From the NCBI GenBank assembly GCA_039889035.1, contig JBDQQY010000025.1, positions 62,001 to 126,000 of the forward strand: DNA of 64,000 bases, given 5' to 3'. Shown one piece after another: positions 48,254 through 57,807 of this stretch (positions are counted from its first letter, which is position 1; each line of letters starts with the position of its first letter). A program made the translations under genes and the position numbers. Source of the stretch: Plantactinospora sp039889035 (lineage in GTDB: Bacteria; Actinomycetota; Actinomycetes; Mycobacteriales; Micromonosporaceae). Below the pieces are notes generated by a model. The model was not told the DNA's origin and made no database searches. It saw only the letters and a program-made list of their open reading frames with translations.

Positions 48254-49951
48254 GTGGCGGAGCCCGAAGAGATTTCTACGACTCGACCACTGCGGCCTGC
48301 GGCGCCGGTCTTCGACGGGCCGCTGGCCAGTTCGGGTGCGGCCCCGGATCCGGACCTCGATCCACCGTCGGTGACCGTGCCGCGCCCGCGCGCCGAGGCC
48401 GGGCCCGCCCGGCCCACCGAGCCGGAGCCGGTCGCCACACCCGCCGACCCGACGGCAACCGGCGACGAGTCGGCCTCGCCGACAGCGTCCGAGCCGCATC
48501 CGGCCGCCGACCGCACGAGCGGCGAACCCGAGCCGGACTCGGTCACCGACCGCACGACCGACGAACCCGAGCCGGACTCGGTCACCGAGACCGCGCAGGT
48601 CCCGGCCGCCGGCTCCGGGTCGGACCCGGGTGTCGGCCCCGAGCCGAGCCCGGTCGCCGGTTCCGAGTCGGATTCGACTGTCACGTCGGAGGGTGGGGCC
48701 GCCGCCGATCCCGGCCCGACGACCGGGCGGCCGGACTCCGCCGCCGATCCCGAGCCGGCCACCCCCGCCGGGCTGACGGCACAGCCGACCGCCGCCGCCG
48801 GGCAGACCGCCGCCGGGCAGACGGCAGAGCCGACCGCCGCCGCCGGGCTGACGGCACAGCCGACCGCCGCCGCCGGGCAGACGGCACGGCCGACCGCCGC
48901 CGGGGCCGAGAGCGCCGGCGGGCCCGCAGGTGGGAGCGCCGGCACATCCGCGACCACGGCCACACCGCCTGCGGCGGGCAAGCCGGGCGAGACGGTGATC
49001 GACCTCGACGTACCGGCGACCGAGCCGGTCGGGCCGAACCGGCGGATCCGAGTCCGGTTCGCGCACGCGGTCGCTCGCTGGCCGTCACCCGGGGCGGTAC
49101 GCGCCTGGTCCAAGCGGCCGAGCGGCCGGGTCACGCTGCCGGCGCTGCTGCTCTTCGCCCTGGTCGCGGTGACCGGCGCCGCTGGCGCGTTCCTGCTCCC
49201 GGCCACCGCGCGCCAGGCCGGGCCGGGCCAGCCGGGTGCCGCGACGAGCCCCCCACCGCCTTCGCCGACCGTCCCCGGGTTCCCCGTCGGTCCGGGCGGG
49301 CTGCCCTCGGGACTGCCGAGCCCACCGGCTTTCGGGACGCCCAGCGTTCCGGCGCCGCCCTGGAACGCGACCGGCGGGCGCCCCTCGGACGTACTCGCCG
49401 GCTGGGCCGCCCAGATCGGGCCCCGGGTCGGGATCTCCACCACGGCGATGCAGGCGTACGGCTACGCCGAACTGCAGGTCGGCCAGACGGCGCCCGGCTG
49501 CCAGCTCCGCTGGACCACGCTGGCCGCGATCGGCCAGGTGGAATCCGCGCACGGGCGGGCGAACGGGGCGATCCTCGGCGCGAACGGGATAGCCGCTCCC
49601 GAGATCATCGGCCTGCCGCTGGACGGCAACGGCGACCGCATGCGGATCCTGGACACCGAGGACGGCCGGCTCGACCGGGACGCCACCTACGACCGTGCGG
49701 TCGGCCCGATGCAGTTCATCCCGACCACCTGGGAGGAGATCGGGGCCGACGCCGACGGCGACGGGGTGGAGAACCCGCACAGCATCGACGACGCGGCTCT
49801 GGCGGCCGGTAACTATCTGTGCAAGGGAGGCCGCAACCTGTCGGTCGCCTCGGACTGGTGGAGCGCCATCCTTTCCTACAATGACGTGCGGCCATATGCC
49901 CAATCGGTGTTCGACACGGCCAACAAGTACGGCACGGACAGTCGGACTTAG
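48254..49951 (+). CDS. Membrane-anchored lytic murein transglycosylase
   Basis: 565 residues. The first ~275 are cytoplasmic, disordered and Pro/Ala/Glu/Thr-rich, including five repeat units of AG(L/Q)TA(Q/E/R)PTAA type. One membrane helix follows (VTLPALLLFALVAVTGAAGA, about 290-312) and a Pro-rich linker. The SLT domain has the catalytic Glu in TTLAAIGQVESAHGRANGAI, then VGPMQFIPTTWEEIGADADG and DDAALAAGNYLCKGGRNL. It cleaves peptidoglycan glycan strands outside the membrane. Similar architecture occurs in many Micromonospora. The start is set by the leaderless promoter. Confidence 0.9.
   Translation: MAEPEEISTTRPLRPAAPVFDGPLASSGAAPDPDLDPPSVTVPRPRAEAGPARPTEPEPVATPADPTATGDESASPTASEPHPAADRTSGEPEPDSVTDRTTDEPEPDSVTETAQVPAAGSGSDPGVGPEPSPVAGSESDSTVTSEGGAAADPGPTTGRPDSAADPEPATPAGLTAQPTAAAGQTAAGQTAEPTAAAGLTAQPTAAAGQTARPTAAGAESAGGPAGGSAGTSATTATPPAAGKPGETVIDLDVPATEPVGPNRRIRVRFAHAVARWPSPGAVRAWSKRPSGRVTLPALLLFALVAVTGAAGAFLLPATARQAGPGQPGAATSPPPPSPTVPGFPVGPGGLPSGLPSPPAFGTPSVPAPPWNATGGRPSDVLAGWAAQIGPRVGISTTAMQAYGYAELQVGQTAPGCQLRWTTLAAIGQVESAHGRANGAILGANGIAAPEIIGLPLDGNGDRMRILDTEDGRLDRDATYDRAVGPMQFIPTTWEEIGADADGDGVENPHSIDDAALAAGNYLCKGGRNLSVASDWWSAILSYNDVRPYAQSVFDTANKYGTDSRT
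48767..48901 (+). repeat. 30-bp tandem repeats inside the transglycosylase gene
   Basis: Four 30-nt units and one 15-nt half unit of GCCGGGC(T/A)GAC-type sequence, encoding AG(L/Q)TA(Q/E/R)PTAA. The repeat is in frame, so copy-number change would only lengthen or shorten the disordered N-terminus. Confidence 0.8.
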
Positions 49952-50020
49952 CGTAATGTCCTCGACACATTGAAGAACTGGGCACTTTCGCCAGGCTGCG
50001 GTTGACGGCAAGCTAGACGG

Positions 50021-51046
50021 GTGATGGTGCGCGAGTGGGATCCCCGGACCGCCCCGGCCGCCGAGATCGAGTCCTTCCTGGACGCGATCAACGCGGTTTT
50101 CGCGGCCGACCTACCGGAGGATCCCCTGTGGGAAAACGGCATGCTCCGGGAGTACCTCTGCGAGGTGATGCCCGGCGAACGCCGGATCTCCTGGGTCATC
50201 CAGGACGAGCCCTCGGCCGACGGGCAGCCGGGGCGCATCCTCGGGCACACCCACGTACTCCTGCTGGGTGACATCGGTGTGCTCGAGGTGATGGTGCACC
50301 CGGCGGCCCGGCGTCGCGGGCTCGGCCGCAAACTGATCGCCACGGCGGCCCGGCGGACCTACCAGGAGGGCTTCCGTTCGATGGGTGTCGAGGTCATCGG
50401 CGACACGCCCGCGGTCGGGTTCTACGAGGCTCTCGGCTTCGCCCGGGAGTACGAGGAGGACCGCAGCGTGCTGCGGCTCGGGTCGGTCGACTGGGGCGCG
50501 CTCGGCGACATGGCCCAGGGAATCGGCACCGGATATCGTCTGGAGTTCTGCCCGGGCGGGCCGCCGGACGAGTTGATCGAGCCGTACGCCATGGCGAAGG
50601 CCGAGACGCGCGACATTGACGACGGTGACCTGGACCTACGGCCGAGTTCACATGATCCGCAGCGCCTCCGGGACAGCCTGAACTGCCTGCACCGGCGCGG
50701 CATGAAGCCGTACATCGTGCTCGCGATCGAGGAGAAGACCGGGGTGGTCGCCGGACTCACCGAGGTCGTCGTACCGGCCCAGCACCCGACCCGGGCCGAC
50801 CAGTGGGACACCATCGTCGGCCAGGAGCACCAGGGCTACGGCATCGACCGGGCGATGAAGGCCCGGATGCTCTTCGAACTGCGCTCGGCCGAGCCCAAGC
50901 TCTCCGAGGTGCAGACCTGGAACGCCCGGACCAACGAGGCGATGCGGGCCGTCAACGCCGACCTCGGTTTCCAGGCCGACCGGGAGTGGTACGAGTACGG
51001 CGTCGACGTGGCCGAGCTGGTGCACCGGCTGGACGCCAACGGCTGA
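50021..51046 (+). CDS. Double-GNAT acetyltransferase (mycothiol synthase-like fold)
   Basis: 341 residues. First GNAT domain with the acetyl-CoA loop VMVHPAARRRGLGRKLIATA and YEALGFAREYEEDRSVLRLG. Second domain with IVGQEHQGYGIDRAMKARML (weaker Q/RxxGxG/A) and WNARTNEAMRAVNADLGFQA. Tandem GNAT proteins of this kind include mycothiol synthase, but its substrate residues cannot be confirmed here, so I do not call mshD. GTG 50021 or ATG 50024 starts; no clear ribosome-binding site. Convergent with hemB across a hairpin. Confidence 0.87.
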   Translation: MMVREWDPRTAPAAEIESFLDAINAVFAADLPEDPLWENGMLREYLCEVMPGERRISWVIQDEPSADGQPGRILGHTHVLLLGDIGVLEVMVHPAARRRGLGRKLIATAARRTYQEGFRSMGVEVIGDTPAVGFYEALGFAREYEEDRSVLRLGSVDWGALGDMAQGIGTGYRLEFCPGGPPDELIEPYAMAKAETRDIDDGDLDLRPSSHDPQRLRDSLNCLHRRGMKPYIVLAIEEKTGVVAGLTEVVVPAQHPTRADQWDTIVGQEHQGYGIDRAMKARMLFELRSAEPKLSEVQTWNARTNEAMRAVNADLGFQADREWYEYGVDVAELVHRLDANG

Positions 51047-51071
51047 GCACGGCGCCGGTCACGCCGGACTC

Positions 51072-51101
51072 CCCGGGTGGCATGCCCATCAGCCACCCGG
51101 G
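51072..51101. terminator. Bidirectional hairpin between the GNAT gene and hemB
   Basis: 10-bp perfect stem CCCGGGTGGC / GCCACCCGGG with 10-nt loop between convergent gene ends. Confidence 0.8.
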
Positions 51102-51112
51102 CCGCGGGCCGG

Positions 51113-52096
<984 letters not shown>

Positions 52097-52255
52097 GACC
52101 ACTCCTCACGGCCGACCGGCCGGCACCCGACCCGGCGTCCGCCGGGCCACCGGGACCGCCGACGGCCCTGTGCCGTCGATGGCGTCCTAGGACCGATGGT
52201 GCCTCAGAACCGAGCGCGGTTCACCACAGATGGCGCTACACAAACCCGACAGAGA

Positions 52256-53836
52256 TTACCGGAACCGCAGCGCGGTCGGGCCCTGGACCTTCGAACCCCG
52301 GCGCTGCTTCGCCGGCATCGCGGCCAGCTTCTCCCGCAACTCCACCGCGTAGGACGCGAGCGCCTCGACCAGGTCCGGCACCGAGGCGTGCGCCGGCTGG
52401 GCGTCCACCCGCAGGCCGAACTCGGTGGCGGTCTCCGCCGTCTTCGGGCCGATCACCGCGACCACCGTCCGGGCGTGCGGCTTGCCGGCGATGCCGACCA
52501 GGTTGCGCACGGTCGAGGAGGAGGTGAAGAGCACCGCGTCGAAGCCGCCCGACTTGATCGCGTCGCGGATCTCGGCCGGCGGCGGCGCCGCCCGCACGGT
52601 CCGGTAGGCGGTCACGTCGTCGACCTCCCAGCCGCGCTCGGTCAGCCCGGCCGCCAGGGTCTCGGTGGCGATGTCGGCGCGGGGCAGCAGCACCCGGCCG
52701 ACCGGGTCGAGGATCTCGTCGTGCGGCGAGAACTCGGCGAGCAGCCCCTCGGACGACTGCTCCCCCGACGGGATCAGCTCGGGCTGGATGCCAAAGGCGC
52801 GTACCGCGTCGGCGGTCGCCTCACCGATACAGGCGATCTTGACGCCGCCGAAGTGCCGGGCGTCCAGACCGTGCTCGCCGAACTTCTCCCAGACCGCCCG
52901 GACGGCGTTCACCGAGGTGAAGATCACCCAGGCGTACCTGCCGTCGACCAGGCCCTTGACCGCCCGCTCCATCTGGGCCGGGGTACGCGGCGGCTCGACC
53001 GCGATGGTCGGCACCTCGCACGGGATGGCGCCGTACTCGCGAAGTCGGGCACTCATCACCCCGGCCTGCTCCTTGGTGCGCGGCACCAGCACCTTCCAGC
53101 CGTACAGCGGGCGGTTCTCCCACCAGCTCAGCTTGTCCCGCTGCGGGACACCGGCGCCCAGGGTGAGCACCACCCGGCCGGTGAAACCGAGCGCGGCGGC
53201 GACGAAGCTGTCCACCGTCGAGGTGGTGGTGTACTGCGTCTCCCCGGTGCCGTCCCCGGTCACCGCGACCGCGGTGGAGCCGTCCACCCCGACCGCGAGC
53301 AGTCCGTCCCGGACCGCGGCCAGGTCACCGGCGTCCACCGCCAGCGCGAGCGAACCACGGCCGACCGCCGCCGCCAGCGCCTCGAAGTCCATCGCGGTGA
53401 CGTCGTCCACGTCGGCGGCGGTGCGTACCCCGGACAGCGGTACCCCGGCGTAGGTGGCCACCCCCTCGGCCTGGCCGACTCCCGGCACCACCTCGAAGTG
53501 CACGGCGGTACGCGCCACCGCCTGCACCTCCTTGACCACGGAGTCGTGCCCGAACGGGTCACCGGCGACCAGGTGCACGGCGGTCAGCCCGGACCGGGCC
53601 GCCGACAGCAGCACCTTGGCCACGTCGCCCGGCGCCCCCTCGGCCGGGGTGAACTGGGCGTCCTCCCTGGCCTCGGCCTTGACCGCCGTGAGCAGGGCCT
53701 CCGGGACACTGCGGTCGTATACCACCTGGTCGGCGTCGATCAACGCGCCGTGCGCCCGGCGGGTCAGCAGGCCGGGGTCACCGGGGCCGGCCCCGACGAA
53801 CGCGATGCGGCCTGCGGGCTTACGGGTGCCGATCAT
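52256..53836 (-). CDS. hemD: Uroporphyrinogen-III synthase fused to a divergent SUMT domain
   Basis: 526 residues. Residues 1-245 resemble the TP-methylase fold of uroporphyrinogen-III methyltransferase (GRIAFVGAGPGDPGLLTRRA, FEVVPGVGQAEGVATYAGVP), but the usual KGGDPFVFGRG block is altered to LVAGDPFGHDSVVKEVQ. Residues 265-510 form HemD (KVLVPRTKEQAGVMSARLRE, YAWVIFTSVNAVRAVWEKFG, DAVLFTSSSTVRNLVGI), which makes uroporphyrinogen III from hydroxymethylbilane. ATG overlaps the hemC stop as ATGA. Methyltransferase activity is doubtful. Confidence 0.93.
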   Translation of the reverse strand: MIGTRKPAGRIAFVGAGPGDPGLLTRRAHGALIDADQVVYDRSVPEALLTAVKAEAREDAQFTPAEGAPGDVAKVLLSAARSGLTAVHLVAGDPFGHDSVVKEVQAVARTAVHFEVVPGVGQAEGVATYAGVPLSGVRTAADVDDVTAMDFEALAAAVGRGSLALAVDAGDLAAVRDGLLAVGVDGSTAVAVTGDGTGETQYTTTSTVDSFVAAALGFTGRVVLTLGAGVPQRDKLSWWENRPLYGWKVLVPRTKEQAGVMSARLREYGAIPCEVPTIAVEPPRTPAQMERAVKGLVDGRYAWVIFTSVNAVRAVWEKFGEHGLDARHFGGVKIACIGEATADAVRAFGIQPELIPSGEQSSEGLLAEFSPHDEILDPVGRVLLPRADIATETLAAGLTERGWEVDDVTAYRTVRAAPPPAEIRDAIKSGGFDAVLFTSSSTVRNLVGIAGKPHARTVVAVIGPKTAETATEFGLRVDAQPAHASVPDLVEALASYAVELREKLAAMPAKQRRGSKVQGPTALRFR

Positions 53837-54798
53837 TCTGTAGCTCCAAAATGCTGGGTCCTCGCGCCGGATTCCTTGGGCGCCCCGAGGATCGAGTCGG
53901 CGCCGAGGTCTAGGAGTTCGGCGGCGAGCGCCTTACCGATCTCCGTCGCCTCGGCGGGCGTACCGGTGCGGGACAGCCGGATGTCACGGGTACCGTCCGG
54001 GCTGATCACCGCCCCGCGCAGGTAGATCTCATCGCCGTCGTCGCCCTCGGCGACTTCGGCGTACCCGGCGACCGGCGCACTGCACCCGGCCTCCAGGGTG
54101 GCCAGAAATGCCCGCTCCGCGGTGACCGCGGCCCGGGTCGGTGCATGATCGAGTACGCCGAGCAGCTCGACCAGGTCCGCGTCGTCGACCCGGCACTCCA
54201 CCGCCAGCGCCCCCTGTGCGGGTGCCGGCAGCATCAGCATCGGGTCGAGGGTCTCGCTGATCTCCTCGGCGCGGCCCAGCCGGACCAGCCCGGCCCGGGC
54301 CAGCACCACCGCGTCGAGATCCGCCTTCGGGCCCCGCACCCGGCCCACCCGGGTGTCCACGTTGCCGCGGATCGGCACCACCGTGAGCTGGAGCCCGAGC
54401 GCGTGCAACTGGGCGATCCGGCGCAGCGCACCGGTGCCGACCGTGGCACCGGGCGGCAGCTCGGCGAGGGTACGGCCGTCCTTGGCGACCAGCGCGTCGC
54501 GCGGGTCCTCCCGGGGTGGTACCGCCGCGATGTGCAGCCCGGCCTGACCGGCCGTCGGCAGGTCCTTGTAGGAGTGGACGGCGAAGTCGATCTCGTTGGC
54601 GGCCAGCGCGTCCCGCAGCGCGGAGACGAAGACCCCGACACCCAACCGGTGCACCGGGGCGCTGGACCGGTCGCCGGCCGTGACGACCTCGACCAGCTCG
54701 ACCTGGCGGCCGGTCGCCGCCGTCACCGCATCGGCGACCGTCCGGGACTGGGCGAGGGCGAGGGCGCTGCCCCGGGTGCCGAGCCGCAGCGCGGTCAT
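53833..54798 (-). CDS. hemC: Hydroxymethylbilane synthase (porphobilinogen deaminase)
   Basis: 321 residues. LRLGTRGSALALAQSRTVAD at the start, FVSALRDALAANEIDFAVHS-YKDLP, GTGALRRIAQL, and the dipyrromethane-cofactor Cys in LEAGCSAPVAGYAE. It polymerises four porphobilinogens into hydroxymethylbilane. ATG 54798 is used; the 4-bp ATGA overlap with hemD shows coupling. An unused open frame runs upstream into the gap before hemA. Confidence 0.96.
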   Translation of the reverse strand: MTALRLGTRGSALALAQSRTVADAVTAATGRQVELVEVVTAGDRSSAPVHRLGVGVFVSALRDALAANEIDFAVHSYKDLPTAGQAGLHIAAVPPREDPRDALVAKDGRTLAELPPGATVGTGALRRIAQLHALGLQLTVVPIRGNVDTRVGRVRGPKADLDAVVLARAGLVRLGRAEEISETLDPMLMLPAPAQGALAVECRVDDADLVELLGVLDHAPTRAAVTAERAFLATLEAGCSAPVAGYAEVAEGDDGDEIYLRGAVISPDGTRDIRLSRTGTPAEATEIGKALAAELLDLGADSILGAPKESGARTQHFGATE

Positions 54799-54874
54799 GC
54801 CAGCACCCCGATCCGCCCGGCGAGGTCCGCCCACCCGGTGCCACCGGTCCGGCCGACGGGGGCCTGAACCTCGG

Positions 54875-56344
54875 TCATCGTTGTCCTCCGGATTGCTGTC
54901 GGGGCACCGGTGCACGCAGGGCGGGACCGGCACCGAGGCCGGCCTGACCGGCGATCTCCGGCGGACCGCCGAGGCCGGGCAGGCCGGCGAGACCGGTCAA
55001 CCGGCTGCCGGCCGGTACTCCGGCCAGCTCGGCGGCGGCCAGTTCCGGCACGGTGTCCGCCTGTGAGGTGACCGGCACCTCCAGGTCGAAGAGTTCCCGG
55101 AGCAGGGCGGCGTACTGGTCACCGCCGGGCTCCGCGGCGAGTTGCCGGACCCGTACCGTCGGCGAGTGCAGCAGCCGCTGCACCACCCGGTGCACCGTGT
55201 GGCTCACCTCGGCCCGCTGGTCGTCGGTGAGGTCCGGCCGGCGCTGGGCCAGCCGGCGCAGCTCGGCGGTGACCACCTCGTCGGCCCGGGCCCGCAACGC
55301 GGCCACGGTCGGCGCGACGTCCGCGCCGCGCAGCCAGGTGAGGAACGCCTCGACCTCGGAGCCGACGATCCGGGTGACGGCGGCGGTGTCGGCGGCGGCC
55401 GGGCCGATCGGCCGGGCCGCGGCCAGCCCGTCGATGTCGATCACCATCGCGCCGGGGAGTTCGGCGACCGCCGGCTCGATGTCCCGGGGTACGGCGAGGT
55501 CGAGCAGCACCAGCGGGTCCGGCCGGCCGGCCGCGCGCTCCCGCAGCGCCCGGTGCACCGTCTCCCGGGTGAGGACCGGCTCGATCGACGCGGTGGCGGC
55601 GACTACTATGTCCACTGTGGAAAGGGCGGTCGGGAGTTCGGCGATCGGCACCGCCGTCGCGCCGTACGCCTCGGCCAGCCGGAGCGCCCGGTCGTGACCC
55701 CGGTTGCTGACCCCCACCGGGCCGGCCCCCAGCCGGGAGAGCGTGGCCACGGCCAGCGCGCCCATCGAGCCGGCCCCGACCACCAGCACCGGGCGGCCCC
55801 CGATGTCGCCGCCGAGGTGCCTGGCGGCCAGGTCGAGAGCGGCGCTGACCACGTTCTGCCCGGCCCGGTCGATGTCGGTCTCGGCGTGCGCCCGCTTTCC
55901 GACCCGGAGCGCCTGCTGCATCAGCTCGTGCAGCAGCCGGCCGGGCGCCTCGGCCTCGCTCGCGGCATGGTAGGCGTCCCGGAGCTGGCCGAGGATCTGC
56001 GCCTCGCCGACGACCATCGAGTCCAGCCCGGCGGCGACCCGGAAGGCGTGCTCCACCGCCGCGCCGTCGTAGTGCACGTAGAGGTGGTTGGCCAGCTCGG
56101 CCGGGGCGGCCCCGGCGTGCCCGGCCAGTACCGCGCAGATGTCCCCCAGCCCGCCGTGGAAGCCGGTGACGGCGGCGTAGACCTCGACCCGGTTGCAGGT
56201 CGAGACGACGACCGCCTCGCCGACGTACGGCTGGGCGAGCAGCCGGGCGAGGATCTCCGGCAGCTCGGTGCCGGCGACGGCCAACCGCTCCAGGATGGCG
56301 ACCGGCGCGGTGCGGTGCGACGCACCGACGACAAGCAGATTCAT
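54875..56344 (-). CDS. hemA: Glutamyl-tRNA reductase
   Basis: 489 residues. NLLVVGASHRTAPVAILERL, catalytic Cys in VVVSTCNRVEVYAAVTG, LDSMVVGEAQILGQLRDAYH, Rossmann loop VLVVGAGSMGALAVATL and VLLDLAVPRDIEP. First committed step of C5-pathway heme synthesis. The last ~50 residues are Gly/Pro/Ala-rich and not part of the fold. ATG overlaps the rex stop (ATGA), so heme synthesis is coupled to redox sensing by Rex. Confidence 0.96.
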   Translation of the reverse strand: MNLLVVGASHRTAPVAILERLAVAGTELPEILARLLAQPYVGEAVVVSTCNRVEVYAAVTGFHGGLGDICAVLAGHAGAAPAELANHLYVHYDGAAVEHAFRVAAGLDSMVVGEAQILGQLRDAYHAASEAEAPGRLLHELMQQALRVGKRAHAETDIDRAGQNVVSAALDLAARHLGGDIGGRPVLVVGAGSMGALAVATLSRLGAGPVGVSNRGHDRALRLAEAYGATAVPIAELPTALSTVDIVVAATASIEPVLTRETVHRALRERAAGRPDPLVLLDLAVPRDIEPAVAELPGAMVIDIDGLAAARPIGPAAADTAAVTRIVGSEVEAFLTWLRGADVAPTVAALRARADEVVTAELRRLAQRRPDLTDDQRAEVSHTVHRVVQRLLHSPTVRVRQLAAEPGGDQYAALLRELFDLEVPVTSQADTVPELAAAELAGVPAGSRLTGLAGLPGLGGPPEIAGQAGLGAGPALRAPVPRQQSGGQR

Positions 56345-57204
56345 GAGCCGACCGCCTCCGCGTTCGTCGACCGGAGTGTCCCGGCGGGCGCTGCCTCGGT
56401 GGTGCCGGTGGCGGCGAGCCCGCCGGGCAGGGCGGTCAGCCCTGCCGGGGCGGCGCCGCCCAGCGTGGTGCCGTTCGGTGTGCCCAGCGCGGCGCCCGGC
56501 CCGGCGGTCGCCGGCAGCCCGGTCAGCGCCGCCTTGCGGTGCTCGTGGAAGGAGAGGATCTGCAGCTCGATGGCGAGGTCGACCTTGCGGACGTCGACCC
56601 CGTCCGGCACCGCCAGCACGCACGGCGCGAAGTTGAGGATGCTGGTCACCCCGGCCGCGACCAGTTGGTCGGCGACGCTCTGCGCCGCGGTGGCCGGGGT
56701 GGCGATCACGCCGATCGCGATGCTCTCCTCGGCGGCCACCTGCGGCAGCTCGTCGATGTGCCGGACGACCAGCCCGTTGATCACCTCGCCGAGCCGGGCC
56801 GGGTCGGCGTCGAAGAGCGCCGCGATCCGGAAGCCACGGCCGGCGAAGCCCGCGTACCCGGCGAGGGCGTGACCGAGATTACCCACACCGACCAGGGCCA
56901 CCGCCCGGCACTGGGTGAGCCCGAGCACGAACTCGATCTGGTCGATCAAGAGGGCGACGTCGTAGCCCACGCCCCGGGTGCCGTACGACCCGAGCTGTGA
57001 GAGGTCCTTGCGCAGCTTCGCCGAGTTGACCCCGGCCGCCGCCGCCAGCTCCTCGCTGGAGACCGTGTCGTTGTCGGTTTCCGCGAGATTGTGCAGGGCA
57101 CGTAGGTATTCGGGGAGCCGGGCGACCGTCGCCTCAGGGAGATCCGGAAGCGCCGGCACGGCACCGGCGCGGCCGGGCGTGCCTACGGGGCGGTGCTGAC
57201 TCAT
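56341..57204 (-). CDS. rex: Redox-sensing transcriptional repressor Rex
   Basis: 287 residues. Winged helix (LPEYLRALHNLAETDNDTVS, then NSAKLRKDLSQLGSYGTRGV), NADH-binding Rossmann ALVGVGNLGHALAGYAGFAG, and AVPDGVDVRKVDLAIELQIL. Rex dissociates from DNA when NADH/NAD+ rises. A consensus Rex operator lies in its own promoter. The C-terminal ~55 residues are a Gly/Ala/Thr-rich tail. Start MSQHRPVG at ATG 57204; upstream in-frame codons lie in the leader. Confidence 0.95.
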   Translation of the reverse strand: MSQHRPVGTPGRAGAVPALPDLPEATVARLPEYLRALHNLAETDNDTVSSEELAAAAGVNSAKLRKDLSQLGSYGTRGVGYDVALLIDQIEFVLGLTQCRAVALVGVGNLGHALAGYAGFAGRGFRIAALFDADPARLGEVINGLVVRHIDELPQVAAEESIAIGVIATPATAAQSVADQLVAAGVTSILNFAPCVLAVPDGVDVRKVDLAIELQILSFHEHRKAALTGLPATAGPGAALGTPNGTTLGGAAPAGLTALPGGLAATGTTEAAPAGTLRSTNAEAVGS

Positions 57205-57312
57205 GCGACTCCGTGCCGTGCGATCTTTGACCAGCCGGACCGGCGGGTCGTTCCGGTGGACCCGCTGGCGGCCGCCATGACCGGCTGTGCTAGCAGGGCT
57301 CGTCGGAGTAAC

Positions 57313-57341
57313 AGAGTAGGCGCTTGTGAAGACACGCACAA
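57313..57341 (-). promoter_or_regulatory. rex promoter
   Basis: Minus strand -35 TTGTGC (57336-57341), 17-nt spacer, -10 TACTCT (57313-57318). The transcript would start near 57306, about 100 nt before the rex ATG. Confidence 0.65.
57324..57341. promoter_or_regulatory. Rex operator (ROP)
   Basis: TTGTGAAGACACGCACAA fits TTGTG-N8-CACAA, the core of the Rex operator TTGTGAAnnnnTTCACAA. It covers the -35 and most of the spacer of the rex promoter, so bound Rex would exclude RNA polymerase and autoregulate rex-hemACD. Confidence 0.85.
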
Positions 57342-57794
57342 ATCGCGATCTTGATAGACCGCGATAACGCCCCACCTGGGCCTCCACTTACAAGATCAGT
57401 TCGCGACCCAACCGGAGCCGTCACGGCGATTATTACCTAAGTCCGACTTATCTGACCAACTCGCCGCTACCGCGCCGGCCGATCGGCCAGCTCTTTCCGC
57501 CGAGCCAGCAATCACGACGCGCCGCGGATTTCCTGAACCCACCATTACATTCGACGACAAACCCTTGGCGCCCAGCGGACTGCCGGCTGCCGGACGTCCG
57601 ACCCGAACGGCACCCGGGGAGCCCGACCGGACGGGCAGGGCACGGTGGTACGGCCGAGGGGCCCGCCGCCGTCGTCCCTTCCGGCGCTCGCCCTCGCCGA
57701 CGACGGGGCCCGGCGCGCGGATTTCGTCCCGGGTGGGGACAGCCCTACCGTGAAGAGGCCAGCCGATGGGATGGGGACCGACCGCGCGGATGCC

Positions 57795-57800
57795 TAGCGT
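57795..57800 (+). promoter_or_regulatory. -10 hexamer of leaderless promoter for the kinase gene
   Basis: TAGCGT, 7 nt, then ATG 57808; same layout as TAGCAT-N7-ATG at mrp. Confidence 0.5.
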
Positions 57801-57807
57801 CGAGAAC

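Larger units (their letters stand above)
57205..57807. other. Divergent intergenic region between rex and the sensor kinase
   Basis: 603 bp without a gene. Holds the Rex-regulated promoter (57313-57341) and the leaderless -10 of the kinase. The stretch 57380-57560 is less GC-rich (TTATTACCTAAGTCCGACTT and similar), but no further element is recognised. Confidence 0.55.

Noticed and set aside
52280..52310. TTCGAACCCC resembling a tRNA T-arm
   Set aside because: Lies inside the hemD coding end; no acceptor or anticodon stems around it.
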